Shown here piece after piece: positions 34,441 through 43,300 of a stretch of DNA of 64,000 bases (position 1 is its first letter; the number at the start of each line of letters is the position of its first letter). The notes beneath the pieces were generated by a model. That model saw only the letters and a list, made by a program, of their open reading frames with translations. It searched no databases and was not told the DNA's origin. This stretch comes from an uncultured Porphyromonadaceae bacterium. Lineage in GTDB: Bacteria > Bacteroidota > Bacteroidia > Bacteroidales > Muribaculaceae. The stretch spans positions 11,302-75,301 of the forward strand of contig URAU01000014.1 of assembly GCA_900545955.1 (NCBI GenBank). Reading direction: 5' to 3'. The translations under genes were made by a program, and so were the position numbers.

Positions 34441-34480
34441 CTATGGTGATTATTATATTTCTATGGTGATTATTATATTA
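34441..34480 (+). repeat. 20-bp exact tandem duplication
   Basis: CTATGGTGATTATTATATTT at 34441-34460 is followed directly by the same sequence with a single final base change at 34461-34480. It lies just beyond the rpoD terminator. Confidence 0.9.
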
Positions 34481-34763
34481 TTGGAAAACAGAGGGAGAAC
34501 TACGCCATGATATTTTACGGCGTGGCAGGGGGAATCGCCGTTGAAATTGGTTCGACGTTCGAGATTGAATGCGGCAGCGGCAGAGATTCGTGCAATGAAA
34601 TTCCCGAAGGTATTTGTCAAGCTCCGGAGATCATCTTTGCAACTCTGACACTCCTGTACATGAGCGTGAGGAGGTCTCCGGTTATGAACATCGGATGGAA
34701 ATGCAGTGTTTATATTGTGTCTGAATCAAATTCTCTAAACTAATTTTTAAACTTGTTCAAGTC

Positions 34764-35096
34764 ATGCTTAAGACAGATTATAAATTCGGAGAAGCATTTT
34801 CTCTCGCCTCTCAGGTTGCTAAAAACGATTCAAAGGTTGAGTTCAAGGATATAATGAACAATGGCAACGGCGGCGTGGCCCTGTTGGCTTTCTGTGCAGG
34901 TCAGGAATTGCCCACACATCAGGCTCCGGCTGAGGTGATGGTCTATGTGCTCGAAGGAGAGGTGGTGTTCACCATGCTCGAACGCCCAACCACCCTGCAT
35001 CAGGGCGACTTTTTCCTGATGGGTAACGGCGTAAATCATTCGGTCCGGGCCTTGAAGGATTCTAAGATTATGCTTGTAAAAATCAAACACGATTGA
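34764..35096 (+). CDS. Small cupin-domain protein paired with hcp
   Basis: A 110-residue single-domain cupin. Its motif 1 is GQELPTHQAPAEVMVYVLEGEVVF and its motif 2 is LHQGDFFLMGNGVNHSVRA. Motif 1 has one His (in THQAP) and a Glu in place of the usual HxH, so metal binding may be altered, while motif 2 keeps its His. The gene ends 4 bp before hcp and is surely co-transcribed with it. A link to nitrosative stress is inferred from this pairing alone. Confidence 0.85.
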   Translation: MLKTDYKFGEAFSLASQVAKNDSKVEFKDIMNNGNGGVALLAFCAGQELPTHQAPAEVMVYVLEGEVVFTMLERPTTLHQGDFFLMGNGVNHSVRALKDSKIMLVKIKHD

Positions 35097-35100
35097 AGGT

Positions 35101-36750
35101 ATGGATAATCCAATGTTTTGCTACCAGTGTCAGGAAACGTCGCGCGGACGCGGATGCGACCGCGTGGGCGTGTGCGGCAAACAGCCCGAAACATCGGCAC
35201 GTATGGACCTCTTGCTTTACACCGTTCAGGGTATTTCGCTGATTAATCGCGAACTGCGAGTCAAAGCCGAACCATCGCACGAGGCAAGCCGATTTGTGGT
35301 CGACGCACTATTTACAACCATAACCAACGCCAACTTCGATAATCCCAGCCTCGACGGTTACATCATTCGCGCATTCGAGTTGAAGAATATCCTTGCTGGT
35401 AAGGCCAAGAAGCAGGGAATTGAGCTGCCGGATTTGCCTCAGGTGGAGTTTCTGGCTTCCCCCGACGATGCGATGGCCCTGGAGGCTGTAACCGGCGTCC
35501 TTGCCGAGCCAAATCCGGATCTGCGCGGCCTCAAGCAGCTTGCCATCTACGGTTGCAAAGGAATGGCGGCCTATGCACGTCATGCCGCCAATCTCGGCTA
35601 TGAGGACAACGACGTATATGCCATTATAGAAAATGCCATGGCCGAAACTGCACGCGCCGATGTCGGCGTAGATGAATTGTTCTCCCTTGTGCTTAATGTG
35701 GGCGAGGGTGGTGTAAAAGCTATGGCACTTCTCGATCAGGCCAACACGGAAAGCTACGGCAACCCTGAAATCACGATGGTGGACCTCGGTGTGCGCGACC
35801 GTCCCGGTATCCTTGTGAGTGGTCACGATCTGAAAGACCTTGAGGAGTTGCTGGAGCAGACGGCGGGAAAGGGAGTGGATGTCTATACCCACTCCGAAAT
35901 GCTCCCGGCCCAGTATTATCCGGCATTCAAGAAATATCCTCATTTCGCCGGCAACTACGGAAACGCGTGGTGGAAACAGACCGACGAGTTCGAGACCTTC
36001 AACGGAGTGTTTCTCTTCACTTCCAACTGCATCGTGCCTCCGCGCCGCGGATGCACATATCTCGACAGGGTATATACCACCGGCGTGGTCGGGATGCCGG
36101 GAACCCACCATATCGGTGAGGGGCGCGACGGCAAACCTAAGGACTTCTCAGAGTTGATTGCCCACGCGCAGAAATGCCCTCCGCCAGTTGCTATCGAGCA
36201 CGGCAAGATTGTGGGCGGATTCGCCCACAATCAGGTTATGAAGCTTGTCCCGAAAATCATAGAACTTGTGAAAAGCGGAAAAATCCGTAAATTCGTTGTA
36301 ATGGCAGGATGCGACGGCCGTTTCCCTTCGCGCAGTTATTACACGAAATTCGCCGAGGCTCTTCCTCAGGATTGCGTAATCCTCACAGCCGGATGTGCAA
36401 AATATCGCTACAACAAACTCCCGCTCGGAGACATCGAAGGCGTACCTCGCGTGCTCGATGCCGGTCAATGTAACGATTCGTACTCGCTCGTGAGAATCGC
36501 GCTCGCACTCCGTGATGCTTTCGGGCTGAAAGATGTCAACGACCTGCCGATAGTCTACAACATCGCCTGGTATGAGCAGAAAGCTGTCATCGTGTTGCTT
36601 GCTCTGCTTGCTCTCGGCGTGAAGAACATCCATACCGGTCCGACTCTTCCGGCATTCTTCACCCCCGATGTGTTGAAAGTTCTCCAGGAGAAATTCAATA
36701 TAGGCACCATCACTGACGTTGACACTGACATTGCCGCCATGATTGGCTGA
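35101..36750 (+). CDS. hcp: Hybrid cluster protein (hydroxylamine/NO reductase)
   Basis: Hcp carries a 4Fe cluster and a hybrid 4Fe-2S-2O cluster and acts on nitric oxide and hydroxylamine in anaerobes. The 549-residue protein has the N-terminal cluster cysteines at residues 7, 10, 19 and 25 (CYQCQE...GCDRVGVCG). It also has the hybrid-cluster region with TSNCIVPP, the downstream VMAGCDGRFPSRSYYT, AGCAKYRYNKLPLGDIEGVPRVLDAGQCNDSYS, and the C-terminal GPTLPAF. All expected ligand regions are present. A bidirectional terminator lies 90 bp downstream. No separate reductase gene (hcr) is adjacent. Confidence 0.97.
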   Translation: MDNPMFCYQCQETSRGRGCDRVGVCGKQPETSARMDLLLYTVQGISLINRELRVKAEPSHEASRFVVDALFTTITNANFDNPSLDGYIIRAFELKNILAGKAKKQGIELPDLPQVEFLASPDDAMALEAVTGVLAEPNPDLRGLKQLAIYGCKGMAAYARHAANLGYEDNDVYAIIENAMAETARADVGVDELFSLVLNVGEGGVKAMALLDQANTESYGNPEITMVDLGVRDRPGILVSGHDLKDLEELLEQTAGKGVDVYTHSEMLPAQYYPAFKKYPHFAGNYGNAWWKQTDEFETFNGVFLFTSNCIVPPRRGCTYLDRVYTTGVVGMPGTHHIGEGRDGKPKDFSELIAHAQKCPPPVAIEHGKIVGGFAHNQVMKLVPKIIELVKSGKIRKFVVMAGCDGRFPSRSYYTKFAEALPQDCVILTAGCAKYRYNKLPLGDIEGVPRVLDAGQCNDSYSLVRIALALRDAFGLKDVNDLPIVYNIAWYEQKAVIVLLALLALGVKNIHTGPTLPAFFTPDVLKVLQEKFNIGTITDVDTDIAAMIG

Positions 36751-36839
36751 TGGCAGCCTCGACAGATTGGTCGTCGATTACTTCCAATCAATAGTGAATC
36801 GGAATTACAACCGACAAATATTCAGAGTTACAATAAAGA

Positions 36840-36866
36840 AATAGCCCGGAGGTTCCGGGCTATTCT
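36840..36866. terminator. Bidirectional terminator between hcp and tRNA-Cys
   Basis: AATAGCCCGGA (36840-36850) and TCCGGGCTATT (36854-36864) form a perfect 11-bp stem with a 3-nt loop. Downstream on the minus strand is a T-rich stretch, so it can end both hcp and tRNA-Cys transcripts. Confidence 0.8.
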
Positions 36867-36869
36867 TTG

Positions 36870-36940
36870 AGGTACCAAGCGGAATCGAACCGCTGTAGAC
36901 GGTTTTGCAGACCGTTACCTAACCACTCGGCCATGGTACC
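36870..36940 (-). tRNA. tRNA-Cys (GCA anticodon)
   Basis: The 71-nt minus-strand sequence has acceptor GGTACCA/TGGTACC with discriminator U (the Cys identity base), anticodon stem ACGGT/ACCGT with loop CTGCAAA (anticodon GCA) and T arm AGCGG-TTCGATT-CCGCT. CCA is not encoded. It is transcribed alone from a consensus promoter. Confidence 0.97.
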
Positions 36941-36954
36941 TTGCTTTTGCGTTG

Positions 36955-36986
36955 CAAAGGTATGAAGTTTTTTTGACTTGAGCAAA
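36955..36986 (-). promoter_or_regulatory. Predicted promoter for tRNA-Cys
   Basis: On the minus strand TTTG (complement of 36983-36986) and TACCTTTG (complement of 36955-36962) are spaced by 20 nt, a complete consensus match. Confidence 0.8.
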
Positions 36987-37088
36987 TTCGGAGGGTGGAA
37001 ATTTTGAAGGAAATGTGAGCGCAAGTGAGAAGCAGAAGGGTAGAGCAACGAGGAGTGAGAGTGAAAGGGGAGATAGTGTTGGGCGGAT

Positions 37089-39080
37089 TCAGGCGTTTTC
37101 CTTGATCAGACCGCGTCGGAAGCAGGCGAGCAGGCGCATGAGGTCGTCGACTTGACGGGCAAGCTGGCGCCCTTTGTCGGTGTCGCGCACTTTGAGGCGA
37201 TGGGCCTTGAATTCGCTCAACACTGTGTTGGAAATAATGTCCTGTCCCTCTTCGATGGCTTTCTGCTGCGATTCGAAGGGCTCATGCTGCACGAGCTGGA
37301 AGCCGCGGGAATGATACACGAGCGTATAACCCGCTATGCCGGTCTCCGTCTGGTATGCTTTGGAGAAGCCGCCGTCGATTACGAGGAGTTTTCCTCCGGC
37401 TTTTACGGGATGCTCGCCTTTGCGGATTTTCACGGGCACGTGGCCGTTAATTATATGAGACCCTTCGGTAGGAAGTCCGAATTCGGTGAGGATGGCGTCG
37501 CATACAGCCGGATTGTCGTTCAGCACGTAGTAGTTTCCTTTTTTCTCTTCATGGGTGCTTTTGTCGGCGATGAGGTAGCGCTCGAATGTGGCCATCTTTG
37601 CTTTGTCGAAGAGTGGGGAATTGGGCCCGCACCAAAGATACCACATGTAGTCTACTTCGTAGGCGTTGTCCTGGTCGTCGTCGGCCACGCAGGCCGCCTG
37701 CACGAGAGCATTCAGTCGGTCGAGGAGGGCTTTGCCGCTATAGGCGTTTCCTGCAACGTTAACTGCCAGGAACGAGCCATCGGCTTTTAGAGGCACCGAG
37801 GCGTGGAAGAGCAGATTGTTGTTGCGTGAGAGGTATAGCGAGCCGTGCTGAAGGAGGAAGTTGATGTGCTTCTGTAATTTTTCGCTGTTTGTGAAATTGT
37901 TGTGGAAGGAAGCTACGATGTTTGCTTCGGCGTCGGTGAGGCGGTATGGATCGGCGGGGTCGACGGTCGGGAAAAATGTGTCGGTAAGTGGGTATGTGCG
38001 TCCGTCGAGTAATACGGTGCCTTTTGCACGGTCTATTTTGTCGAGTAGCAGGCGGTCGGTCATGCCGAAGTCGAGACGTCGCTTCACTATCTGCCCTTCG
38101 AGCTTCCACTGAATCACGCTGATAGCCTTGTGCATCTGAGCCATGATGTGGATTTCGCGGTCGGTGTAGATGCGTTTGGAGAATTTGATGCGGGGCATGT
38201 AAGGTGTCACATCAGCTTTGGCATAGACGTCCATGGCGAATGTGGCCAGCGGGAGGAGGTTCACGCCGTAGCCTTCTTCGAGGGTTTCGAGATTGCCGTA
38301 GCGCAGCGAGATGCGGAGTACGTTGGCTATTGAGGCGTCGTTGCCGGCGAATGCGCCCATCCAGAGGATATCGTGGTTGCCCCACTGCACGTCGACATTA
38401 TGGTAGTTGCAGAGTGTGTCCATGATGATGTGAGCTCCGGGCCCGCGGTCGTAAATGTCTCCCACGATGTGGAGGCTGTCGATGGCAAGACGCTGTATGA
38501 GCTCGCACATGGCTATGATGAAGTCGTCGGCACGCCGTGTGGCGATTATCGTGGAGATAATCTGGTTGAAGTAGGCGTGTTTGTTGGCGTCTGCGGCCGT
38601 CTCGTGAAGGAGTTCCTGGATAATATAGCTGAAAGCCTTCGGGAGAGCCTTGTTTACTTTGGATCGGGTGTATTTCGACGATACATTCTGAGCCACTTTC
38701 ACCAGACGGTTGAGGGTGATTTCATACCATTCGGTCATGTCTGTCTCCTTTTGTCGTACAAGGCGGAGTTTCTCGTGGGGGTAGTAGATAAGTGTACACA
38801 GGTCTTTCAGGTCCGCGTCGCGCAGAGTATTGCCGAAAATTTCCGTAACCTTGCGTTTTACGGTACCGGAGGCGTTTTTTAGCACGTGCTGGAAGGCCTC
38901 GCTCTCACCGTGGAGGTCTGTGAGGAAGTGCTCCGTGCCTTTGGGAAGGTCGAGAATGGCTTCGAGATTGATTACCTCTGTGCTGGCCGAGGCGATGTCG
39001 GGAAAGGAACGGGCCAGGAGGCGGAGATAGCGCAGGTCGGCCATGAGGTCGACGGTGGGATAATGGATGTGTTCGGTCAT
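37089..39080 (-). CDS. fbp: Class III fructose-1,6-bisphosphatase
   Basis: Fbp hydrolyses fructose-1,6-bisphosphate in gluconeogenesis. The 663-residue product fits the class III (Firmicutes/Bacteroidetes) enzyme. It has calcineurin-type metallophosphatase motifs FLTDLHGE, GDIYDRGPG and QWGNHDILWMGA, then SLYLSRNNNLLFHASVPL, and the late HIINGHVPVK and LLVIDGGFSKAYQ. The open frame extends far upstream, past the promoter, so the start is set at MTEHIHYPTVDLMADLRYL. It lies divergent from the CMD-cupin gene. Confidence 0.96.
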   Translation of the reverse strand: MTEHIHYPTVDLMADLRYLRLLARSFPDIASASTEVINLEAILDLPKGTEHFLTDLHGESEAFQHVLKNASGTVKRKVTEIFGNTLRDADLKDLCTLIYYPHEKLRLVRQKETDMTEWYEITLNRLVKVAQNVSSKYTRSKVNKALPKAFSYIIQELLHETAADANKHAYFNQIISTIIATRRADDFIIAMCELIQRLAIDSLHIVGDIYDRGPGAHIIMDTLCNYHNVDVQWGNHDILWMGAFAGNDASIANVLRISLRYGNLETLEEGYGVNLLPLATFAMDVYAKADVTPYMPRIKFSKRIYTDREIHIMAQMHKAISVIQWKLEGQIVKRRLDFGMTDRLLLDKIDRAKGTVLLDGRTYPLTDTFFPTVDPADPYRLTDAEANIVASFHNNFTNSEKLQKHINFLLQHGSLYLSRNNNLLFHASVPLKADGSFLAVNVAGNAYSGKALLDRLNALVQAACVADDDQDNAYEVDYMWYLWCGPNSPLFDKAKMATFERYLIADKSTHEEKKGNYYVLNDNPAVCDAILTEFGLPTEGSHIINGHVPVKIRKGEHPVKAGGKLLVIDGGFSKAYQTETGIAGYTLVYHSRGFQLVQHEPFESQQKAIEEGQDIISNTVLSEFKAHRLKVRDTDKGRQLARQVDDLMRLLACFRRGLIKENA

Positions 39081-39133
39081 CGTGTGCGGATAGGATTGAC
39101 TGTGGCCGGAGCTTTTCGGAGCCCGACGGCTTA

Positions 39134-39141
39134 CAAATTTA
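39134..39141 (-). promoter_or_regulatory. Predicted -7 element for fbp
   Basis: The minus strand reads TAAATTTG with a partial -33 (TTG) 19 nt upstream. The leader to the fbp start is about 50 nt. Confidence 0.6.
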
Positions 39142-39214
39142 GGTATTTCTGCGGTTAAAACAATCGAAAGAGTCGGTTTAGTGGAGTTTTGGGTAGGAAA
39201 TGAGGGGATAGAGG

Positions 39215-39246
39215 TTTGTGGGATAGGCTGGAAAGGGGTAAATTTG
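39215..39246 (+). promoter_or_regulatory. Predicted promoter for the CMD-cupin gene
   Basis: TTTG (39215-39218) and TAAATTTG (39239-39246) are spaced by 20 nt, a full consensus match. The leader is about 85 nt. Confidence 0.75.
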
Positions 39247-39333
39247 CGGCAAACATAAGTGAATTTGCAGCCCGAGAAGCGAATGTATTCAGGGTCTGCG
39301 TGTTTGTTTAACCTGCTAAACCGTTTAGGAACA

Positions 39334-40212
39334 ATGATGAAGACCAATAGCTCGTTGTTGCTGCTTTTATCGGCTTTGACTTTAAATTTCAATTGTATGG
39401 CCAACGATTCAAAGGGCGCCACTGGCGCCGACGAAATTACCCGTCCACAGCGGGCAGCAGTGAAAGTGGTGCAGACGGCCGGGCGCACGGCTCTGGGCGA
39501 TTTTGCTCCTGAGTTCGCCCATCTTAACGACGATATTCTTTTCGGTGAGGTCTGGAGCCGTAACGACCTTCTTTCACTTCGCGACCGCAGTATGATTACT
39601 ATGACTGCGCTCATTGCCCAGGGAATCACCGACAGCTCGCTGCTGCATCATCTGCAGAATGCCAAGGCAAACGGCATATCCCGCACAGAGGCAGCTGAGA
39701 TAATTACCCACGTGGCTTTCTACGCCGGATGGCCCAAGGCCTGGGCGGCTTTCCGTCTGGCCAAAGACGTATGGGCCGACGACATCAAGGGCGACGATGC
39801 CAAGGCCGAGTTCGCCCGAAGCATGATTTTCCCTATAGGCGAGCCCAATACGGCTTACGCCAAGTATTTCACCGGCAACAGCTATCTGGCGCAGGTATCG
39901 ACCGAGCAGATACCCTTTGCCAACGTGACTTTTGAGCCGGGATGTCGCAACAACTGGCATATCCACAAGGCCTCGGAAGGAGGTGGACAGATGCTCGTGG
40001 GTGTTGCCGGCCGCGGATGGTATCAGGAAGAGGGTAAACCCGCTGTGGAGATTCTGCCCGGCACTGTTATCCACATTCCCGCCAACGTGAAGCACTGGCA
40101 TGGTGCAGCTGCTGATAGTTGGTTTGCTCATCTCGCTTTTTCGGTTCCCGGAGAGGACGCTACGACTGAGTGGCTTGAGCCTGTTAGCGACGAAGAATAC
40201 AAAAAGCTTTGA
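39334..40212 (+). CDS. Exported fusion of carboxymuconolactone decarboxylase-like and cupin domains
   Basis: The 292-residue protein has a signal peptide (about residues 1-24), a carboxymuconolactone decarboxylase/AhpD-like domain (WSRNDLLSLRDRSMITMTALIAQG, then GISRTEAAEIITHVAFYAGWPKAW) and a C-terminal cupin (NNWHIHKASEGGGQMLVGVAGRGWY, then LPGTVIHIPANVKHWHG). The peroxidatic CxxC of AhpD is absent, so redox activity is unlikely. The cupin retains HxH and a later His for metal binding. Cytoplasmic fusions of this kind are common; export is less usual. Repeat array G begins at its stop codon. Confidence 0.87.
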   Translation: MMKTNSSLLLLLSALTLNFNCMANDSKGATGADEITRPQRAAVKVVQTAGRTALGDFAPEFAHLNDDILFGEVWSRNDLLSLRDRSMITMTALIAQGITDSSLLHHLQNAKANGISRTEAAEIITHVAFYAGWPKAWAAFRLAKDVWADDIKGDDAKAEFARSMIFPIGEPNTAYAKYFTGNSYLAQVSTEQIPFANVTFEPGCRNNWHIHKASEGGGQMLVGVAGRGWYQEEGKPAVEILPGTVIHIPANVKHWHGAAADSWFAHLAFSVPGEDATTEWLEPVSDEEYKKL

Positions 40213-40282
40213 TTGAACGATTGATCGGAGATTATCCCGATTAATCAGGAGTTATCGGGATTAATCAGGATTTATCCCGAAA
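40210..40282. repeat. Phased 10-bp repeat array G
   Basis: The dinucleotide GA of successive units falls at 40219, 40239, 40249, 40259, 40269 and 40279, exactly 10 bp apart with one decayed unit. Units include GATTAATCAG (twice) and GATTTATCCC. The array starts at the stop codon of the CMD-cupin gene and ends just before a terminator hairpin. Confidence 0.85.
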
Positions 40283-40286
40283 TAAA

Positions 40287-40323
40287 CAAGGCGGCGCTTC
40301 GCATCGAGCGAGGCGCCGCCTTG
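40287..40323. terminator. Terminator between the CMD-cupin gene and the large secreted protein gene
   Basis: CAAGGCGGCGC (40287-40297) pairs perfectly over 11 bp with GCGCCGCCTTG (40313-40323). On the minus strand it is followed by TTGTTTATTT, fitting the large secreted protein gene best. Confidence 0.8.
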
Positions 40324-40340
40324 GCTATTGATTGTTGGGG

Positions 40341-43300
40341 TTATTTCAGTACTATCTTCGAGGCGACGGTTGTTCCGTCGGCGAGTGTTGCTGTGGCGAT
40401 GTAGATGCCGGGTGCAAGGTGGGCGATGCCCATGGCGTTGCCTTCCACGGAACCGCATAGGGCGCCGTTGGCGCTGTGGAGCGCGATCGCTACGGTCGAG
40501 GCGGAGGTAGTTGAGAGCGTGCCGTCGGCTACGATGAAGCGCACTGCGCCGTTGCCGTCGAGGCTGATGGCGCCTACGCCGAGGCTCTTGTCGGGTGTGC
40601 CGTGGAGCTCGATATAGCTCTTGGGAGCACCTTCGGAGGTGAGTTCAACGAAGCCGGTGTGCATTTCTTCGGCAGCGCTGGCAAATGTTACCGTGAATTT
40701 ACCGCCTTCCTTGGGGAGCTCGGTTTCGGAGAGGGTGTAGGCCGATGCGTGGGAGCCCACCATCTTGAGCCCGATGGGACCTGTGAGGTTGAGGCCTGTG
40801 ACCTCGAATTCACGGGCATAGGTGGCGCCGGGTGCTACGGCGAATTCGTGGAGCTTCTCAACGGGACGGATGAATGGAATATCCTGTCGGCCCCAGGTTA
40901 CGTCGTCGACATACCAGATTACGGAGGAGTTTTTGCCGCGTAAGCTCTGGTAATTGAAGGCGAACCACATCACGTCGGGCAGATCAAGCCCGTCGAGGTC
41001 GACGATGTATTCGTTCCAGGTGCGGTCGGCGTCGGAGCCGGTGGGTATTTCGATGCCAAATGAGCCGGCGAGCACTTCCTGACCGTCGCGCTCGAGGAAC
41101 CACACGTTGAGCGGGTCGATGGGAGTCTCGTCGCTTAGGTTCTGACCCATAGCGCGGAAGGTGAGGAACTTGGCCGTGGTGTTCTTATAGTCTACGGCAG
41201 GCGAGATGAGTGTCATCACCGCGGGAGTGTCGTCGGTGGCGAAGAAATCGTAGGCTGTAACCTTGGCGGCGCGATTCACTGCGTCGACGCCGTCGGTGGA
41301 TGTGGAACCGTCGGCCTTAAAGGCCATGCCCCACCATGCGCGGGTGCCTTCGTTGGCAACGTTGAGCCAGCCTTCGGCCTGGAAGGGTTTGTTGGGTACG
41401 GCTGTCTCCATGTCTTCCACAAAGTAGGTAACCGGGTTAAGGTCGCTCAGGTCGTCGAGCGAGTCGCCTTCAGGATCGGTTGGCTGTGTGCCCTGTCCGG
41501 TTGCCACGCCCTTGAGGGGGATTATGACGGTATTGCCGCCGGGGGCGGAGAGCTGGAGCTCGTCGGTGAACGTTCCTGCAGCCTTGGGCGAGAAGGTGAT
41601 TGTAAGGTTGGTGGAAGCGTTCTTAAGCAGCGACGTGGAGTTGAGCAGGAAAGCGCCGGAGCCTTTGGTGAGGCGGGCGTTCCCGTAGTCGGCCATGTTG
41701 GCGGTAGTTACTGCGAGCGTCTGACTTACGGGCTTGCCGACCTCGGCTGTGAATTCGGTGATTGTCGAGGCGTCGGCGCTCACCAGCGGAGGATTGGCCG
41801 GGTCGATTGCTACAGCTGAGAGGGCGAAGCTCTGGCTGAGCTCAGTGGGAGTGGCGTCGAAGAGCAGATTGGCGGTGTGCTTGCCTACGGCCGTCGGTGT
41901 GTAGGTTACGTTGACGGTGTAAGTGGCGGTTCCGGCGGGAATCTCCTCGGTGTCGATGGCAAACATTGCCCGGTTGGCGCCCGAGAGGTATATCTGGGCT
42001 GCACGCTCAAGGTTACTTGCGTCTACGGTAAGGCGTGCGAAGGGGTAGGTGGTGCCTATTTCAGCGTAAGCCTCGGAGTAGAGCTTCTCTACAGTGATGT
42101 CGAGCGCGGGAGCTGCGGGATCGGGCATCTCGACATCGGATGCCGAGCGCGGACGCAGGGTAACGGCTTTGGGCGAGAAACTGATGCCGGCTACCGATGT
42201 GGCCTTCTGAGGTACTGTCATGCCGATGAGGTCGGAGCCGGGGAATGGCATAACATTCACTGTGGTTTCACTGGATTTCCCCTGAACGGTCTTGGCGGCG
42301 AACGTCTGGCCGTCGGCCACATTGGCGAATTCAACCTCGCTGTCGAGTTTAACCAGGCGGAAAATGTAGGTCTCCGGATCGCGGGCCAGTTCGGCAGCGC
42401 TGATTTCGAGTGGCTCTTTGGCGGTGCCCTCGGTTACAGTCATCGAAGAGAACATCGGCACGAATACGTTGGCCGAAGTCGTTTCGTCCTGGATTACGAG
42501 GCCGTGGAGGCCTTTAACTTTGTCGTTGAGTTTCAGGTCGTAAGAAGTTTCAAACAACCCGAAGTCGAAACAGATGCCACCGCTCATATCCTGAGCGTAT
42601 ACGCGGTTGGTGCTTGCATCGATATGGGTGACAGTCGCTCCGATGCCGTCGTAGTAGAATGCTTCGGCGCCGTCACCAGCCTGATTCTGTACGGCAAGTG
42701 AGTTCTGGAGCGTCTTGACGGCAACCACAGTGCCGGAAAGCGGAATAGTCACGTCGGCTGCGCCGTCGGCTTTGAGCGTGAGTGTTGCAGCCTTTTCGCC
42801 GGCAGTTTTGGCAGTAAGCTTCACTGTGACGATGGCGCCGTCCTCGCTCATGGCCTCATCGGCTGAAATAGTCGTGGGTGTTACGGTGAAGTCAGTCGAA
42901 CTGACCGAAGCCGATACGGCACCGGTCAGCTTCTCACCCTTGACGGTGACAATCAGTTCGGCCGGGAGGAACTGATAGGTGGGATCGAAAGCGAGTTCAG
43001 TCTTGTCGGTCGTGATGGCGGCGTCGGTTGGCTGCGGGTCCGGGTTTACGGGTTCATCCTGATCACCGAAAAGCTCAGCCCAGGTGGTGGCCACGCGGAT
43101 GGCGTCGTACTGAACCTTGGCACCGTTTTTGCCGCCGTTGCCGCCCTGGCGGAATTCAATACCGATCAGGCCGTTGGTGGCCGATGCATCGGCTGCAGAA
43201 CTGATTGTGGCATCAGCATTCTGTGGCTCGGCCTTCATGTCGGGGTTTAGCCAAAGCGAGCAGATGTCGTTTGTCGTTCCGTCTACAAATTCATATTTCA

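Larger units (their letters stand above)
34363..34763. other. Intergenic region rpoD / cupin gene
   Basis: This 401-bp gap contains the rpoD terminator (34389-34429) and a 20-bp tandem duplication (34441-34480). A 78-codon frame at 34507 has no recognisable content. No TAnnTTTG promoter was found for the cupin-hcp pair. Confidence 0.55.

Noticed and set aside
34507..34743. 78-codon open frame before the cupin gene
   Set aside because: No recognisable domain and no promoter or ribosome site. Likely chance.
34700..34763. FNR/HcpR-type operator upstream of cupin-hcp
   Set aside because: TTGTGTCTGAATCAA near 34709-34735 is only loosely palindromic and its spacing does not fit the FNR box.
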